Below, piece after piece: positions 1 to 11,382 of a DNA stretch of 64,000 nt. Each line of letters opens with the position of its first letter. Positions within the stretch are counted from its first letter, which is position 1. The notes below the pieces were generated by a model, which ran no database searches, was not told the DNA's origin, and was given only the letters and a program-made list of their open reading frames with translations. The position numbers were made by a program, and so were the translations under genes. Origin of the DNA: Desmodesmus armatus (Eukaryota; Chlorophyta; Chlorophyceae; Sphaeropleales; Scenedesmaceae); contig VIIQ02000108.1 of assembly GCA_007449985.2 (NCBI GenBank), positions 124,001 to 188,000 on the forward strand, given 5' to 3'.

Positions 1-141
1 AAGCATAACCTGCACTTGCTGCATCAGCTTGCTAATGCTAGAAACACATGCTGCATGTCACATACATGTCTCATGAACCCAGAGGAACATATGTGCCACC
101 TTTTGCAGGTGAGCAGCCAGCCCCTTGAAGGTATCACTCAC

Positions 142-1158
142 TTGAGGACCTCCAAAGCTATGAGTGGTCCATATCTGCTCATCTTGCCACGCTCCTCCAG
201 ATGGATACCCCGCAGCTCAACAAGCGTCTGGACCTGTGAGGAATCAGCAGGCATCAATGGTGAGCGTGTCAGAGCGGCAGACTTACAGGTACATTCCTCA
301 TTAAGCTCTGCTGCAAGCGGGCTGCACCAACAGGAGGCACCGAGACAGACAAGAGACCATGGCCCAGCCAGCGCAAGAGAAGCAGCAGGCATGGCAGCAG
401 GACCTGCAGACAGCAGTGGTGATGGCCTGCTGCTGCTGGAGGGCGCAAAGGCCAAACAGATGCAGTGAGGGATGCCGAGTGAACCCAGAAACTGAGTGCA
501 GCTACTGCTTGTGGTGAAAGTGCTGCCAGAGTTAGACCTGATCCCATAGGAAGCCAGTTCGGATCCAGTTGGGATCTGACCGTCACCCTGGATCATGCAT
601 TGCAACTGCTTTGCAAACGAGCAGATGGGTCAGTGTAAGACGCTGGCGATGTCAGGCAAGCAGGTTTGACAAGTGTACGAACACTGAGGTGTGTATTGTT
701 GTGCTCATACAGGTCACCGTATGGCCTGTTGGACGTGTGGAGCTGACACTGCATGACCGCAGCACACGCGCCCTAGCGCCTCACCTGCTCCACTGCTGCC
801 AGCCAGAACGCCCAGTTGGCAACATCTCGCTGCTGCCCTGGGTGCTCCGACAGGATGGAGTCATTGTAGATACCCAGCAGCCCCACGGCTGCATTGAATG
901 ACTCATAGGCACTGCAGACAAAAGGGTGCTGTCAGCATGGATCACGCAGCTGCGCTGACTGAGTCTTGCAGCTGAGGCAGGAACGGTGATACAGCTGCCT
1001 CGTGCGTTTGAAACCACCAATGTAATAGTCACTCACTATTCCGACCCTGAGAACCGCTCAGGGTTCCAGACCAGCCAGTGCAGCAGACGCTCTGCATTCA
1101 CCACCAGGCTGGGGTGCTTCTTCACAAAAGCCTTGTACCGCTGCAGTAGGCCAGACAT
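142..1158 (-). CDS. PEX16: PEX16 peroxisome biogenesis protein, N-terminal part (gene runs off the left edge)
   Basis: Peroxin-16 is a peroxisomal/ER membrane protein needed for inserting peroxisomal membrane proteins. Three exons join in phase on the minus strand: 1158-1037, 911-785 and 233-142. Together they give about 113 residues. The start ATG at 1158 opens with MSGLLQRYKAFVKKHP, and the motif RFSGSE followed after the splice by YNDSIL matches the conserved PEX16 N-terminus. Exon 3 (VQTLVELRGIHLEERG) matches the following family segment. Donors are GTGAGT, GTGAGG and GTGAGT; acceptors are CAG. The 3' exons lie outside the window. The gene is divergent from the TTLL gene, with about 550 bp between the start codons. 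Family assignment rests on remembered family motifs, not on a search. Confidence 0.82.
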
Positions 1159-1711
1159 GGCTACCTTTTAATGGATCTGCGCTGTGATTCTGCAAGCTTA
1201 CACATCCATGTGCTGACTTTGAAGGATGTCAGACAGTGCTGAAGTCAGCAACGGCAAACTGTACGCAAACTGCTTGCTGTTACAACCACCACCACTGGCT
1301 TGAAAGCACTTACAAGCTTGCAATTTACGGAGACTTCGGTCTCAATCGGCTCCCAGGCAAGGTCATTGTTGACGATCTGCATTCCATGTTGACTCCATCA
1401 GGGCGTTGATCGTTTCAGAAAAGCTACGCATCACTTTTCTTGAGACCGGAAAGGTCTTACGACACACCGTTGTCTTTTTTCAATCCAACCCCGTTCCCAG
1501 CAAGTTCATGTCGTGTGCATGGCGCGCTTGTCGTGACAGACAGAGGACGCATCCATCACCAGCACCGTGCTTGCACGGCCTTTGATTGTCCTGTTTCAGA
1601 TGAGGCTTTGATCACGCCCACACGATGCAGCAGCAGCAGTAGCAGTCGCATTAGCATTAGCAGAACAGCAGCACCAGCAGCAGCAGCAGTAGCAGTAGCA
1701 CCTTAGATCGC
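1159..1711. promoter_or_regulatory. Divergent intergenic region between PEX16 and the TTLL gene
   Basis: This stretch of about 550 bp separates two divergently transcribed genes and must hold both promoters. I see no clear TATA box. A CAG/TAG-rich simple repeat at about 1625-1702 lies just upstream of the TTLL start; in the TTLL frame it holds a stop, which supports the ATG at 1712 as the first usable start. Confidence 0.45.
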
Positions 1712-3308
1712 ATGGTGCTCAACCAGGGACGTCGCACGGCGCTCTGGGTCTCCTGGCTGCTGCTGTCATGTGGACTGACAGCAGCAGACTCAACTGCAGC
1801 CGAGGGCAGCGACCAAGCAGCAGCAAAAGCGTCAACTCGGTTTTTCATAGATGAGGGCTACTTTCTGGAGGGTGACACTGACATCCTGCGCGCGTACATA
1901 TCAGCATCCAATGGTCGCATGACCATATCCGGAGAATCAACTGCTGCCTTTCTGTCGGTCAAGGTGATTTGGGCGCCGAAGGCTTAGGCAGTCAAAGGGT
2001 CCTGGAACCACCCCAGCTGCAGCTCAGCCATAAGCTCGAATACTATTTGACAACATAAATGCTGTCAGCTCAGCAGCCGTACAAACCTGTGAACGGACCA
2101 CCTACCCCCCCCCCCCCCGCCCCCACCTTTCTCTCCCACAGGGGTATTATTCTCCTGAGGCATGGGATGTGTACTGGACCATCCGTCAGGCCTGTCACAT
2201 GGCCTACAAGCACATGGGCCCACACCAGAAGGTCAACTGCATCCCAGGGATATCAGCAATGTCACTCAAGCGGAACTTCGTATTGACATGGCAGAAGGTG
2301 AGAGCAGCAGGGAGTGTTGGCGGTGGTGGGAGTGGGCGTAGTGTTAGTGGATCAAGCGTAAATTTGTCTCAAAAGTTGTTTTGCAGTTGGGAGCAACAGC
2401 GAGTATCGGCAGTGGCAATCTGGTTCACTTACCATACATCCCATAGCGGGTACACACAAGCTACAAGCAACATAGCCAGCGCACTTCAACCATGCTTTGA
2501 TCATGCTGCCCTGGGTGTGACTGTGTGTTCCTGTGCTGTGCTGTGTCGTGCTGTGCTGCCTGCCCCCCAGGCGTATGGTGAGCGTGCTTTTGACCACATG
2601 CCCCGCAGCTACCTTATTCCTGAGCAGTACTGGCTGTGGCGCAGCCACCTGCTGGCCTCAGCCTCACCTGCTGACAGGAAGTGGGTGCTCAAGGCCAACA
2701 TGCACCGGTGAGTGGCTTGGGCAGTCACTGAGTGAGTGAGTGAGTGAGATAATGAGAGTGAGTGAGATAATGAGAGTGAGTGAGTGAGTGAGTGAGTGAG
2801 TGAGTGAGTGAGTGAGTGAGTGAGTGGGCGTGTACATGTATCATACCTACGGTAGGCCATGCGGCAGTGTGTGCATGTGACGTGGGGCCCTGCTATGTGG
2901 GTTGCAACTTGTATGGCTGCCTGTTGCTGCACTGTGTACAGTTGATGAGTGCATGCTGAGTCAACACCTTGTCATTTCATGCTGTCAATGTTGTCTGCTG
3001 CTGCTGCTGCTGCTGCTGCTGTTCCAGGGGCAAGGGTGTATCAGTCGTACCGCAGCATGAGGCACTCTCGAACGCCCTGACACACCAGCATGAGCCCTTC
3101 AGCACCAGCGGCAGCACAGACGGTGACAGTGAGGCGTACCTCAACGTGCTGGTGCAGAGCTACCTGCAGCAGCAGCTGGTCATTGCAGGTACGTTGAGCT
3201 GGCACTTTTACTATAATCAGTCTTCCTGCCTTCGCTTGGTTGAAAGGGCGCTTATGCAATTGCCTGCATTCAGTATTGTGTATTCCATCTCACAGTGGCT
3301 TGCACCTG

Positions 3309-3345
<37 letters not shown>

Positions 3346-5751
3346 CGCAGTCACATGGGTCGACAGATGGAGTACTTGGATACATGCAAGCTCACTAAGA
3401 CTGTGTTTTTGTAAGGCCCCTCAGTTCTACACCACACCAGACTGCACGTTGCCCATAAGCTTGGGCTGGAGGTGGGCACAGCTGCAAGCCAACTTAGCTA
3501 CTGACGTACTGCTTGTCTCCTGTTTCTGTTCATCGCAGGTCGCAGCAGCTACATCCGTGTGTGGCTTCTGGTGACCAGCATTCAACCCCTCAGGGCCTAC
3601 TTGTTTGATGGTGGCTTTGCTATCTTTGGGAAACAGAAAGGACCACAGCCAGCAGCAGCGGCAGGGGCAGGGGGGTCTATGGGAGGCAATAACACAGCCA
3701 GCAGCAGTAGCAGCAGTACAGACGATTTGATCGTCAATCTGTGGATGCAGGACAGGAACAGCTCGTCGATTTGGAGTTTGCAGCACCTGAGGGACTACCT
3801 CAATGCACACCCAGAGTCAGTCCTGCCACTGCCTGACCCAGAACAACAGCAGCAGCAGCAGCAGCAACGCCCGCCAGCACAGAAGGCCGGCCGGCTGCTG
3901 CTGCAAGCCAGCAAAGGCACCAACAGCAGCACCACCAGCAGTGAGGGTAGCAGGGGCGGCAACTCACAGCAGCAGCAGCAGCAGCAGCGCAGGACGTTTG
4001 CCGATGCCTGGGAAGACATGCAGGCCTCTGCAAGCCTCGTGCTGGCTGCTGCCCTGCCAGCCATGCGTGCTGCTGCTGCTGAGACAGGCGCACCTGATCA
4101 AGGCACCTTTGAATATTTTGGCCTTGACTTCGTGTTTGATGCCCACCTTCGGCCTTGGATGCTGGAGGTCAATGCAATACCCTCCATGGCTAGGAGGAAG
4201 CAGTCTGACTGCAGTGGAAAGGCAGCTACTGCAAGCTGCAAGCTGACGACTGCGGGCCTTGCTGCTGCCGCTGCTACACCCAGCAGGAACAGCAGCAGCA
4301 AGGGGACCTCCCCAGCAGCAGCAGGAGGAGCGGCAGCAGTGGAGGATGATTTCGATGCGCAGAAGGAGCAGTTTGTGCATGACATGCTGGCAGTGCTGGG
4401 CCTACCGGTGGACGCCCCTCAGAGCAGCAGCACCAGTATACCAGCAGCATCAGCAGCAGTAACCAACAATCCCTCAGATGCGGCAGGGCTGCTGCGCATG
4501 GCTGCTGCAGCAGCTGCTGCTGCAGGCATCCGTTCAGCAGCACCAGCACTTAGTGGTGCCCAGCAGAGCAGCAGCAGCAGCCAGGCCGGGGTTGCAAATG
4601 CCACAGCACCTGGCAGCAACAGCAGTGGCAGCAGCAAGAGCAGCGGCAGACTGCTGTTGTCAAGCCAGCCAGGCCACACAGCGCAGCAGGAGATGTTGTC
4701 GCAAGCTGGCCAGCAGCATGACGAGCACCAGTGGTGGCCATGGCTGCACCAGGGCCTGCAGCCACGCCGCCAGCAGCAGCAGCGGCGGCAACTGCTGCGG
4801 CAAACGCGACGCTACCGCCAACACCGCCGCCCGCACCACCGCCCACACCATAGGCCACATGGCAAGCAGAGCAGCGCCGCTAACAGTACCACCATCAGCA
4901 GCAGCAGCTCTGAGGGCCCTGTCAGCAGCGGCGGCAGCAGTGGCAGCAGCAGCAGCAGCAATGGCAGCAGCCGCCAACATATTGCTGGGTTCAATGGTAT
5001 GGCAGGCCTGCAGTGGTCAGGGCCTGCCCCAGATATCAAGCAGCTTCCCGCTCCTTTGCAGAAGCTGCTGTGCACTGCCGGCAGCGGCAGCAGCAGCGGC
5101 AGCAGTGGCAGCAGTGATGGGTTTGCTTGCATCAGCTGCCTGACGGCAGATGACCTGGCTGCATTAGCTGCTGCTGAAGGGGAGCTGCAGCGGGCCGGTA
5201 GGTTTGTGCCTGTGCATGACCTGATCACAGCACACAGCATGAACCAGGAAGCGCTGCAGGAAGCAGCAGCTGCCTCAGGATCAATGTCATCAGCAGCAGG
5301 TGCAGCAGCGGTGCCTGGTAGTGCCACCGCAGCAGCAGCAGGGGTTGCAGGTGCAGCTGGCACAGCAGCTGGCGGGGGTGAGAAAGGCACTGATGGTGCC
5401 TCCATAGCAGCAGCAGGGTTGGGTCTCTCAGGCGACGGGGCGGGCACGCACCCTCCTGCTGACTCATATCTGAGTGAGAATCCAAGTGTATGGCAGAAGC
5501 TGTACCTTGCATGGAAGGGTATGTCACAGGGGCATGTGGGTGTGCAGGACCTTGCAGTTATGAAGTACTATACCACAGAGTCGCAGGTGCATGCGGATAC
5601 GGCGCTGCGGTTGCAGCGGGTGGATTATGTCATGTCTGCGTGGCTGAGGGTGCGGCGAGAGCAGGGGTGTGATGCAGGGCAGCAGGAAGTCGTTTCGGAG
5701 TGTGTTGTCAAAAGGTTGCAGTTGCTGTTGAGCACGTGTTACCTGCAGTGA
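1712..5751 (+). CDS. Tubulin-tyrosine-ligase-like (TTLL) family protein with an N-terminal signal-like segment
   Basis: TTLL enzymes ligate Glu, Gly or Tyr to tubulin and other proteins with an ATP-grasp fold. Five exons join in phase: 1712-1963, 2142-2297, 2571-2707, 3028-3188 and 3539-5751, giving about 972 residues. ATP-grasp/TTL motifs appear in order: WVLKANMHRGKG (about residue 174), YLQQQLVIAG, SYIRVWLLVTS followed by PLRAYLFDGG, and near residue 426 FGLDFVFD then PWMLEVNAIPS. Between the last two blocks, and over the C-terminal half, are long Gln, Ser, Ala and Arg/His tracts coded by CAG/GGC runs. Residues 1-28 have basic residues, then a hydrophobic stretch (WVSWLLLSCGLTAA), like a secretory signal, which is unusual for this normally cytosolic or ciliary family. 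The substrate cannot be told from sequence. Confidence 0.85.
2727..2826. repeat. GTGA/GAGT microsatellite in TTLL intron 3
   Basis: A (GAGT)n array with a few interruptions (GATAAT) begins about 20 bp after the GTGAGT donor at 2708. The unit is the same as the donor sequence, so the array may have been seeded from it. A (CTG)n run sits at the other end of the intron (about 2998-3020), just before the acceptor. Confidence 0.9.
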
Positions 5752-5788
5752 GGTTTCAATCTGTTGCATGTGGATGCTTGTACAGCAC

Positions 5789-5793
5789 TGTAA
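5789..5793 (+). terminator. TGTAA polyadenylation signal of the TTLL gene
   Basis: TGTAA, the usual green-algal polyadenylation signal, lies 38 bp after the TTLL stop codon. Confidence 0.55.
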
Positions 5794-7025
5794 TCCAGTC
5801 ATCGTTGATTGGTGTGTGGCCCAGAGAGATATCTTCTAGGAAAGTTCATCTGCATCAGACTGGTGGATGTGGGCTCAGGCGCATTTTGGGTGTCACACAC
5901 ACTCACAGATAATTTTCAATCTATACAGCATGTTGCTTTCAAGGCTCGGCGCCACATTGTGCCTGCGCACACTGATTGAGTAGATATAGGCTCAAGTAAC
6001 ATACAGCTCAGGTGTAGTTTGTACCTGTACTTGGCCTGCTGTAGCCGCCGTGACCTCAAGTACATGTACAGTACTGTCACCACGTACGAGGACAGCAGCA
6101 TGATAACGTTGCAGCTGTAGACCAGTGCATACAAATAAGAAGATCTGCACTGCAGGTTCTAAGCAATTTGTGGTTGCCTGCTCTGCAGCAGGTACTGTGA
6201 CCAGATCAGTTGAGAAGCCATATGGCGTGCTGCTACCCAGGCTGCTGCTGTGCATGGTCGATGTGGGAGAGAAAGCTACCATGAAAATTTCAATCTATCA
6301 ATAAATGGCCTGGAATCTGAGGTCCATCGGTTCGCCTTTTGTTTTGCCGCCACAGGGCCCACAGGGAGGCTCCAGTAACACCTATCTACCCCCAGACCCT
6401 TGCATATTACGAATGGTATGCATATATGGGTCTTAGATGTCTGCGAACCCTGTTCGCCAGCCCTCAGGCCCTGCCACTGAACCACAACAGGACAGTGGGA
6501 ATTCAACAGCGCTGGGCACGACGATGGTACATTGCGACCCAGGGCCAGGAGTAGAAGAAGTTTACATGGTGTAGAGCCATCAAGGGAAGTATGGTGCTGC
6601 ATGTTGGTTCCTTTTCCGACCCACAGTCCTGAGCAGAAGCCCGCTGTTGGAGGCAGCAGCTGTTTCAAATCAACCCACCCAGCCTTGGTGCTGCTTTTCC
6701 CATCTTCAGGTACGCATCTATACTGCATTTATCCCAAGCTGCTCAAATTCCTGCTCTTGCACATGCTCGATGAGGCCTGGCCACAAACCACTCTAAACTG
6801 TGGCATGTACTGCTGCTGCAGGCGGTGGAAAATGGGCCTTGTCGGATGGCTTTGCCGCCATCGCTTCCAGCCTTCAAAAGATGAGTTCGCAGTATGTCAC
6901 AGCAGCCACTAGCTTGCATGCACGTCTCGATGACAGCGTACGGGGTCAGCACAGCGAGGCAGGGTGGGTGGGAGGCGGGTGGGTGAGCACGGGCCCTGGA
7001 TTACGCTTGTGCGCTGGGTGCGCGT
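5794..7025. other. Region between the TTLL gene and the copia element; one coding-like stretch
   Basis: No gene recognised. On the plus strand, 6823-6962 follows a CTGCTGCAG acceptor-like site and reads open as GGGKWALSDGFAAIASSLQK and onward, ending at a GTGGGT donor-like site. It has good codon character but no partner exons that I can identify. The end of this stretch runs into the GC-rich repeat that flanks the copia element, so the element may sit in an intron of an unknown gene. Confidence 0.25.
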
Positions 7026-7030
7026 ATATC
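6962..7030. repeat. Left half of the local 235-bp repeat, split by the copia insertion
   Basis: This GC-rich stretch (gcacgggccctggattacgc and neighbours) is nearly identical to 11548-11617. It ends in ATATC immediately before the LTR. The right half of the same repeat resumes after the element at 11378, again starting with ATATC. Confidence 0.85.
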
Positions 7031-7268
7031 TGTTGGAATATAGGGAACCTTGACAGCTATAAGGTGGGAAAGTAGTCCTATTACACTGGTGCACCGTATG
7101 CAGGCTTAGAGAGAGAGTAAACATCCAAATACACTCTGGCAATGCATAGGTCATATACTCCGCAGGAGCGGATAGCATAACTTCAGTCGCCATGCATAAC
7201 TTCCTATCTTCGGGTAACTGCGGGCAACTTCGTCCAGCATAGTGGGCTGAGCATACTCAATTCCAACA
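7031..7268 (-). repeat. 3' LTR of the copia element
   Basis: The 238-bp segment begins TGTTGGAATA and ends ATTCCAACA, the short inverted termini typical of Ty1/copia LTRs. On the element strand a purine-rich CGGCGGAG, a plausible polypurine tract, immediately precedes it. The pol stop at 7302 lies just outside. No second LTR is present in the window. Confidence 0.82.
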
Positions 7269-7301
7269 CTCCGCCGTGATCAGCACACTATGCAAAACTG
7301 C

Positions 7302-10300
7302 TCAGTGAATACCAAGTGCTTTGCGGCACTGCACAAACTTCTCAGGTGGAAGTGGCTTAGTAAAGGTATCTGCAAGCATCTTCTGAGTAGAGATGTGTGC
7401 AAAGTGAACTTCACCGCGTGCAACACACTCACGTGCCATGTGGTGCATCACATCAACATGCTTGGATCGTGCAGCTGTGACTGGGTTCTTAATCCAGCCT
7501 AGTGAACCTTGACTGTCAGTAAAGATGTTGACAGTGTGGGACTTGAGGCCAATAACAGGCAGGAGCTTCCTGAGGAACAAAGCTTCCTTAACAGCCTCAG
7601 AAGCTGCCATATACTCAGCCTCAGTAGTAGAGGCTGCAACTGTGCGCTGCATTCTACTAGACCACGAGATAATGCCGCTGTTGAACATGAAAGCATAACC
7701 AGTGACAGACCTGCGGGTGTCACGACATGTTGCAAAGTTGCTGTCACAGTATGCTGTCAGGGACAGACTGGTACCGCTGTAAACAATGCCAACTGTGGGT
7801 GTGCCTGCAAGGTAACGCAGAACACCTAAAGCATGGTGCATGTGCTCACTGGTGGGTGCAGCCAGATAGCGTGCAAGGCTGCTAGCTGCATACGCAATGT
7901 CAGGTCTAGTGCTAATTGAAAGGTAAAGCAAACTGCCGATGAGTGTGCTGTACTGGGGCTTCTCTTCAGGCTTGAGAGGTTGGCCATCAGTCTTGGTCAG
8001 GTTAGCCGAGGGCGCCATTGGGACAGCACGGGCGTAAGCATCTGTCATCCGGTAGTCTGAGAGAAGGTCTTGTGTCTTCTTGTCGTGCCATAGCTTCAGT
8101 GTGTGTGTGGAACGCTGCCGTGTAATCCTCATACCTAGGAAGTAGGTGGCCTCACCGAGGTCTCTTGCCTTGAAGATTGTAGCCAACTTGGCCTTGATCT
8201 TTTGCAGGTCTGGTAGGCTCTTGGCGGCGACGAGGATGTCATCCACGTAGATGAGGGCTAGTATGTTGCCGTTGTTGTCTTTCTTGACGTAGAAGGAAGG
8301 GTCGCCGAGGGACTGTTGGAAGCCTAGGTTGATAAGCTCCTTGTGTAGCTTCTGGCGCCACACGCGTGGTGCTTGCTTCAGGCCGTAGAGTGCCTTCTTG
8401 AGTAGTAGGGCTTCGCCGGGACGGCCTAACACATCTGCATAGCCTTCAGGGGGTTGAACCCAGACTTCTTCTGACATGTCTCCTTGTAGGAAGGCGTTCT
8501 TGACATCCATCTGGTGAAGGTGTAGGTCTTGGGCTGCCACAGTAGCTAGTAGCAGGCGTAGGGTTGTGAACTTGCTGACTGGTGCAAACACTTCGTCGTA
8601 GTCGATGCCGTGCTCCTGCTTGAAACCTTTTGCTACGAAGCGGGCCTTGAAGCGCTCAATGTTGCCGGTGGCGTCGTACTTCACTTTGTAGACCCACTTG
8701 GCTGGGATGGGCTTGACGCCGGGAGGCGGTGTTTGGGCGATCCACGAGTCGTTGCCAAGTAGTTCAGAGATTTCTGTATCCATTGCTTGGCGCCACTTGT
8801 CAGCTTGAGGGCTTGCGGTGGCTTCCTTGTAGGTGCTGGGCTCCACGAGATCTTGAGATGCAGCGATGGTAGCCCGTAGTCGGTCAGGTACAACATGGTC
8901 TTCACGGAAGGTAACAACACTGGGTTTCCTGATGCGGGAGCTGGTTCTTGTACCTGGTGGCTCTGTCGTCTGTGGGTTGACAGGCTGGGGTGGCGGCACA
9001 GGGGCCGGTGCCGGTGATGGCGCTGGGGCCGGTGCCGGTGGTGGCGCTGGGGCAGGTGCCGGTGGCGGCGTTGGTGCCGGTGCCGGTGGTGGCGCTGGGG
9101 CTGGTGCCGGTGCTGGCGCTGGGGCCGGTGCCGGGGGGTTGCCTGTGCTTGGTGTTGGGAGCTGAATGGGTGTAAGCTCCTTGACGTAATCGATGGAAGG
9201 GGGTGACAGGTCTTGCTCTTGTGTAGGGGTAAGCTTGGTCTTGTAGCCGATGGTTGACTCGTCAAAGATGCAGTCCCTTGTCTCCATAACGGAGCGCTGG
9301 TCGGGAATGTAGACGCGCCAGCCCTTGCTTTGTAGTGCGTAGCCGACCATGATGCCGTTGTGCGCTCGTGGGGCAAACTTGGAGGTGCGCTTCTCCTTGG
9401 GTATGTGGGCGTAGGCGGTGGCTCCAAATGTGCGCAAGTGCTTCAGGTCTGGTGTCTTGTTCCACATGAGCTCATAGGGGGTCTTGTTACTTGAGCTTGT
9501 CGGCGTGCGGTTGCGCAAGTAGTTGGCGGTCACCACTGCTTCCAGCCAAAGGGAAGGGGGCAGGGAGGATTCAAGTAGCATGCTCCTTGCCTTGTCCAAG
9601 AGCGTGCGATTAAGCCGCTCTGCCTTGCCGTTCATCTGGGGGCTGTAGGGTATGGTGCCTTCATGGTCAATGCCCTTGCTCTCGAGGTAGTCGCCCAAGT
9701 CCTTGTTGAAGTACTCGGTGCCGTTGTCGGTGCGTAGGGCCTTCAGTTTGCGGTTGGTCTGTGTCTCCAGCCACTCCACTGTGCGCTTGATAGCAGAGGG
9801 AGCTTGGTCCTTGGTCTTCAGAGGGACCACCTTGCTGTAGTTTGTTGCATGGTCTATTACTGTGAGGAAGTACTTGCTGCCGCCAACTGATGCTGTAGGC
9901 ATGGGGCCACACACGTCTGATGACACAAGCTGCAGGGGCTCAGTGTACTCACTGTGGGACGGCTTGAATGGCTGCTTGGTGGACTTGCTGAGGGCACATG
10001 TAGAGCAGATGTGGGTGCCAGCCTTGGTGCAGTCCTCAGGCTTGATGTTGATGCCGGTAGCCGCCTTGTGCTTGAGGAGTGTGGCCATGCTGTTGTAGCT
10101 GGGGTGGCCTAGGCGGGAGTGCCACAACTCCGCCGTCTCCTTGGTAGCCGTGTGGTGGGCCTTGTCAGCGTAGTCAGGGCGGTAGTCAGGGTTGGTGGCA
10201 CAGAAGGCTGGGACGGTAGTGGTGCCGTCAGGGTTGGTCACGGTCTGGATGACGCGTTGGTCCGTGCCGTAAAGCAGTGTGCGGGAGCCGTTGGAGACCC

Positions 10301-10460
10301 ACACGCTGAACTGCTTGGAGGGGTCGTCTTGCTTCTTGGTCAGCTTGGCCTCTGACAGGAGGTTGGCCTTGCACTGGGGAAGGTAGTAGACGTCCTCAAT
10401 GGTGGTAGTAGTGCCGTCCAAGAAGGCCAGACGCACAGAGCCCTTGAGTGAGGCCAGGGC
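7302..10460 (-). CDS. Copia pol: GAG-pre-integrase, integrase, reverse transcriptase, RNase H
   Basis: A continuous frame of about 1,045 codons. In order it shows the GAG-pre-integrase zinc motif (WHSRLGH ... CSTCALSK), an integrase core ([17 protein letters not shown], and the Glu in [10 protein letters not shown]), an unusual proline-alanine linker, reverse transcriptase with YVDD, and a copia-type RNase H ([24 protein letters not shown]), ending in TFTKPLP. All catalytic motifs look intact. Upstream, this frame is closed by a TGA near 10480; the protease part of gag is in another frame, so one frame shift separates them (about 10455-10480). This could be a 1-base lesion or a programmed shift. 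Confidence 0.88.
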   Translation of the reverse strand, partial: ALASLKGSVRLAFLDGTTTTIEDVYYLPQCKANLLSEAKLTKKQDDPSKQFSVWVSNGSRTLLYGTDQRVIQTVTNPDGTTTVPAFCATNPDYRPDYADKAHHTATKETAELWHSRLGHPSYNSMATLLKHKAATGINIKPEDCTKAGTHICSTCALSKSTKQPFKPSHSEYTEPLQLVSSDVCGPMPTASVGGSKYFLTVIDHATNYSKVVPLKTKDQAPSAIKRTVEWLETQTNRKLKALRTDNGTEYFNKDLGDYLESKGIDHEGTIPYSPQMNGKAERLNRTLLDKARSMLLESSLPPSLWLEAVVTANYLRNRTPTSSSNKTPYELMWNKTPDLKHLRTFGATAYAHIPKEKRTSKFAPRAHNGIMVGYALQSKGWRVYIPDQRSVMETRDCIFDESTIGYKTKLTPTQEQDLSPPSIDYVKELTPIQLPTPSTGNPPAPAPAPAPAPAPAPPPAPAPTPPPAPAPAPPPAPAPAPSPAPAPVPPPQPVNPQTTEPPGTRTSSRIRKPSVVTFREDHVVPDRLRATIAASQDLVEPSTYKEATASPQADKWRQAMDTEISELLGNDSWIAQTPPPGVKPIPAKWVYKVKYDATGNIERFKARFVAKGFKQEHGIDYDEVFAPVSKFTTLRLLLATVAAQDLHLHQMDVKNAFLQGDMSEEVWVQPPEGYADVLGRPGEALLLKKALYGLKQAPRVWRQKLHKELINLGFQQSLGDPSFYVKKDNNGNILALIYVDDILVAAKSLPDLQKIKAKLATIFKARDLGEATYFLGMRITRQRSTHTLKLWHDKKTQDLLSDYRMTDAYARAVPMAPSANLTKTDGQPLKPEEKPQYSTLIGSLLYLSISTRPDIAYAASSLARYLAAPTSEHMHHALGVLRYLAGTPTVGIVYSGTSLSLTAYCDSNFATCRDTRRSVTGYAFMFNSGIISWSSRMQRTVAASTTEAEYMAASEAVKEALFLRKLLPVIGLKSHTVNIFTDSQGSLGWIKNPVTAARSKHVDVMHHMARECVARGEVHFAHISTQKMLADTFTKPLPPEKFVQCRKALGIH
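9000..9145 (-). repeat. Minisatellite coding the Pro-Ala linker of copia pol
   Basis: Imperfect 6- to 18-bp GGTGCC/GGCGCT-type units code alternating PAPAPA and PPPAPA residues between the integrase and reverse transcriptase domains. The opposite strand reads as a Gly/Ala repeat and is a shadow. Confidence 0.8.
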
Positions 10461-11365
10461 TGCTCGTTGCTGGTGTCAAAGGGCTTGTGACACTTGACGG
10501 GCTCAAACAGAATGCTGGGGTCAGATGTTGTGTGGTCTGAGGCTCCTGAGTCCATAAGCCAGCCGTCGAACTTGCCGGTGGGCAGAGGGCTGAAGAGCTG
10601 GTGGTCAGGGTGGCTCTGCTCAAACATTGACTCACTTGAGGGGGTGACCAGGGCGTAGTTGCCGGTCTTGTAGCTCCTGTAGATGGTGCAGCCGAGGTCA
10701 GGCTTGCGCACGGGGTTGAAGTAGGAGTTGAGGCTGGGGTCAGAGCTGCTGCTGCCGGTGATGTAGGCACTGTAGAGGCTGGTGCTGCTGCTGTGGTGTG
10801 CCTTGAGCATGTAGGCACGGCCGAAGAAGGCAGGGTCGTCGTACTCCTCAGGCTGCTGCTGGGTGTAGTCCTCCTCCTCCTCCAGCAGCTGGCGGCACTG
10901 CACAAGCTGCTCAAAAACAGCTGGGTCGAGTGCCTCACGCAGGGCGTGTGAGCGGCCCCTACCTGCCTCCTTGGCCTGTAGCTTCTTGCACTCATTGATG
11001 CTGTGGCCGTAGTTCTTGCAGAAGAGGCAGTTGCCGGGGAAGGTGTGGTGCGGCTTGTGCTTGGGGTTGTTGTTGTTGTCGCTCCCCTTGTAGCCGCTCT
11101 TGTTGTTGTAGTCACCCTTGCCCTTGTTGAAGCCATTGTTGCCGTGGGACTTGTTGAAGGAGGGGACAGTCCTGCTGTTGAAGCGGTTGGACTGCTGCTG
11201 GCCGCGGAAGGGCTGCTTGTTGAAGCGGTAGGAGCTGCCGAAGCTGTTGCTGTACTCACCGGTGTGGTGGGCCTTGCCGTTGAGGGTCTTGTCCTGCATG
11301 AGGTTGTTCTCCTCCCTGATGAGGGAGGTGAAGATGCTTCCATCACTCATCACTCCCAGCCACAT
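10340..11365 (-). CDS. Copia gag C-terminal part with zinc knuckle and protease motif (truncated)
   Basis: From the ATG at 11365 the frame runs through an Asn/Lys/Gly-rich nucleocapsid region with a CCHC knuckle ([14 protein letters not shown]), an acidic and Gln stretch, then the aspartic protease motif [10 protein letters not shown]. The frame stays open to 10340, but after about 10480 it no longer matches copia; the real continuation is in the pol frame. Only about 85 residues precede the zinc knuckle, far fewer than in full-length gag. This agrees with loss of the element's 5' end. Whether the ATG at 11365 is ever used is unknown. Confidence 0.75.
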   Translation of the reverse strand: MWLGVMSDGSIFTSLIREENNLMQDKTLNGKAHHTGEYSNSFGSSYRFNKQPFRGQQQSNRFNSRTVPSFNKSHGNNGFNKGKGDYNNKSGYKGSDNNNNPKHKPHHTFPGNCLFCKNYGHSINECKKLQAKEAGRGRSHALREALDPAVFEQLVQCRQLLEEEEDYTQQQPEEYDDPAFFGRAYMLKAHHSSSTSLYSAYITGSSSSDPSLNSYFNPVRKPDLGCTIYRSYKTGNYALVTPSSESMFEQSHPDHQLFSPLPTGKFDGWLMDSGASDHTTSDPSILFEPVKCHKPFDTSNEQPWPHSRALCVWPSWTALLPPLRTSTTFPSARPTSCQRPS

Positions 11366-11382
11366 CTATTCATATCAATATC

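Larger units (their letters stand above)
7031..11377 (-). mobile_element. Ty1/copia LTR retrotransposon, minus orientation, 5'-truncated (no 5' LTR)
   Basis: The 3' LTR (7031-7268), a nearly intact pol frame and a partial gag lie in minus orientation. The element is bounded by a 5-bp duplication ATATC (7026-7030 and 11378-11382). An uninterrupted copy of the host repeat at 11548-11700 acts as an empty site. The order protease, integrase, reverse transcriptase, RNase H is that of Ty1/copia. The 5' LTR, primer-binding site and about the first two thirds of gag are absent: after the gag start at 11365 only about a dozen element bases remain before the target duplication. The long open pol frame suggests a recent insertion. 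Confidence 0.88.

Noticed and set aside
3800..5450. Several long minus-strand frames opposite TTLL exon 5
   Set aside because: Poly-Cys, poly-Leu and poly-Ala read-outs of CAG/CTG repeats; no start context or homology.
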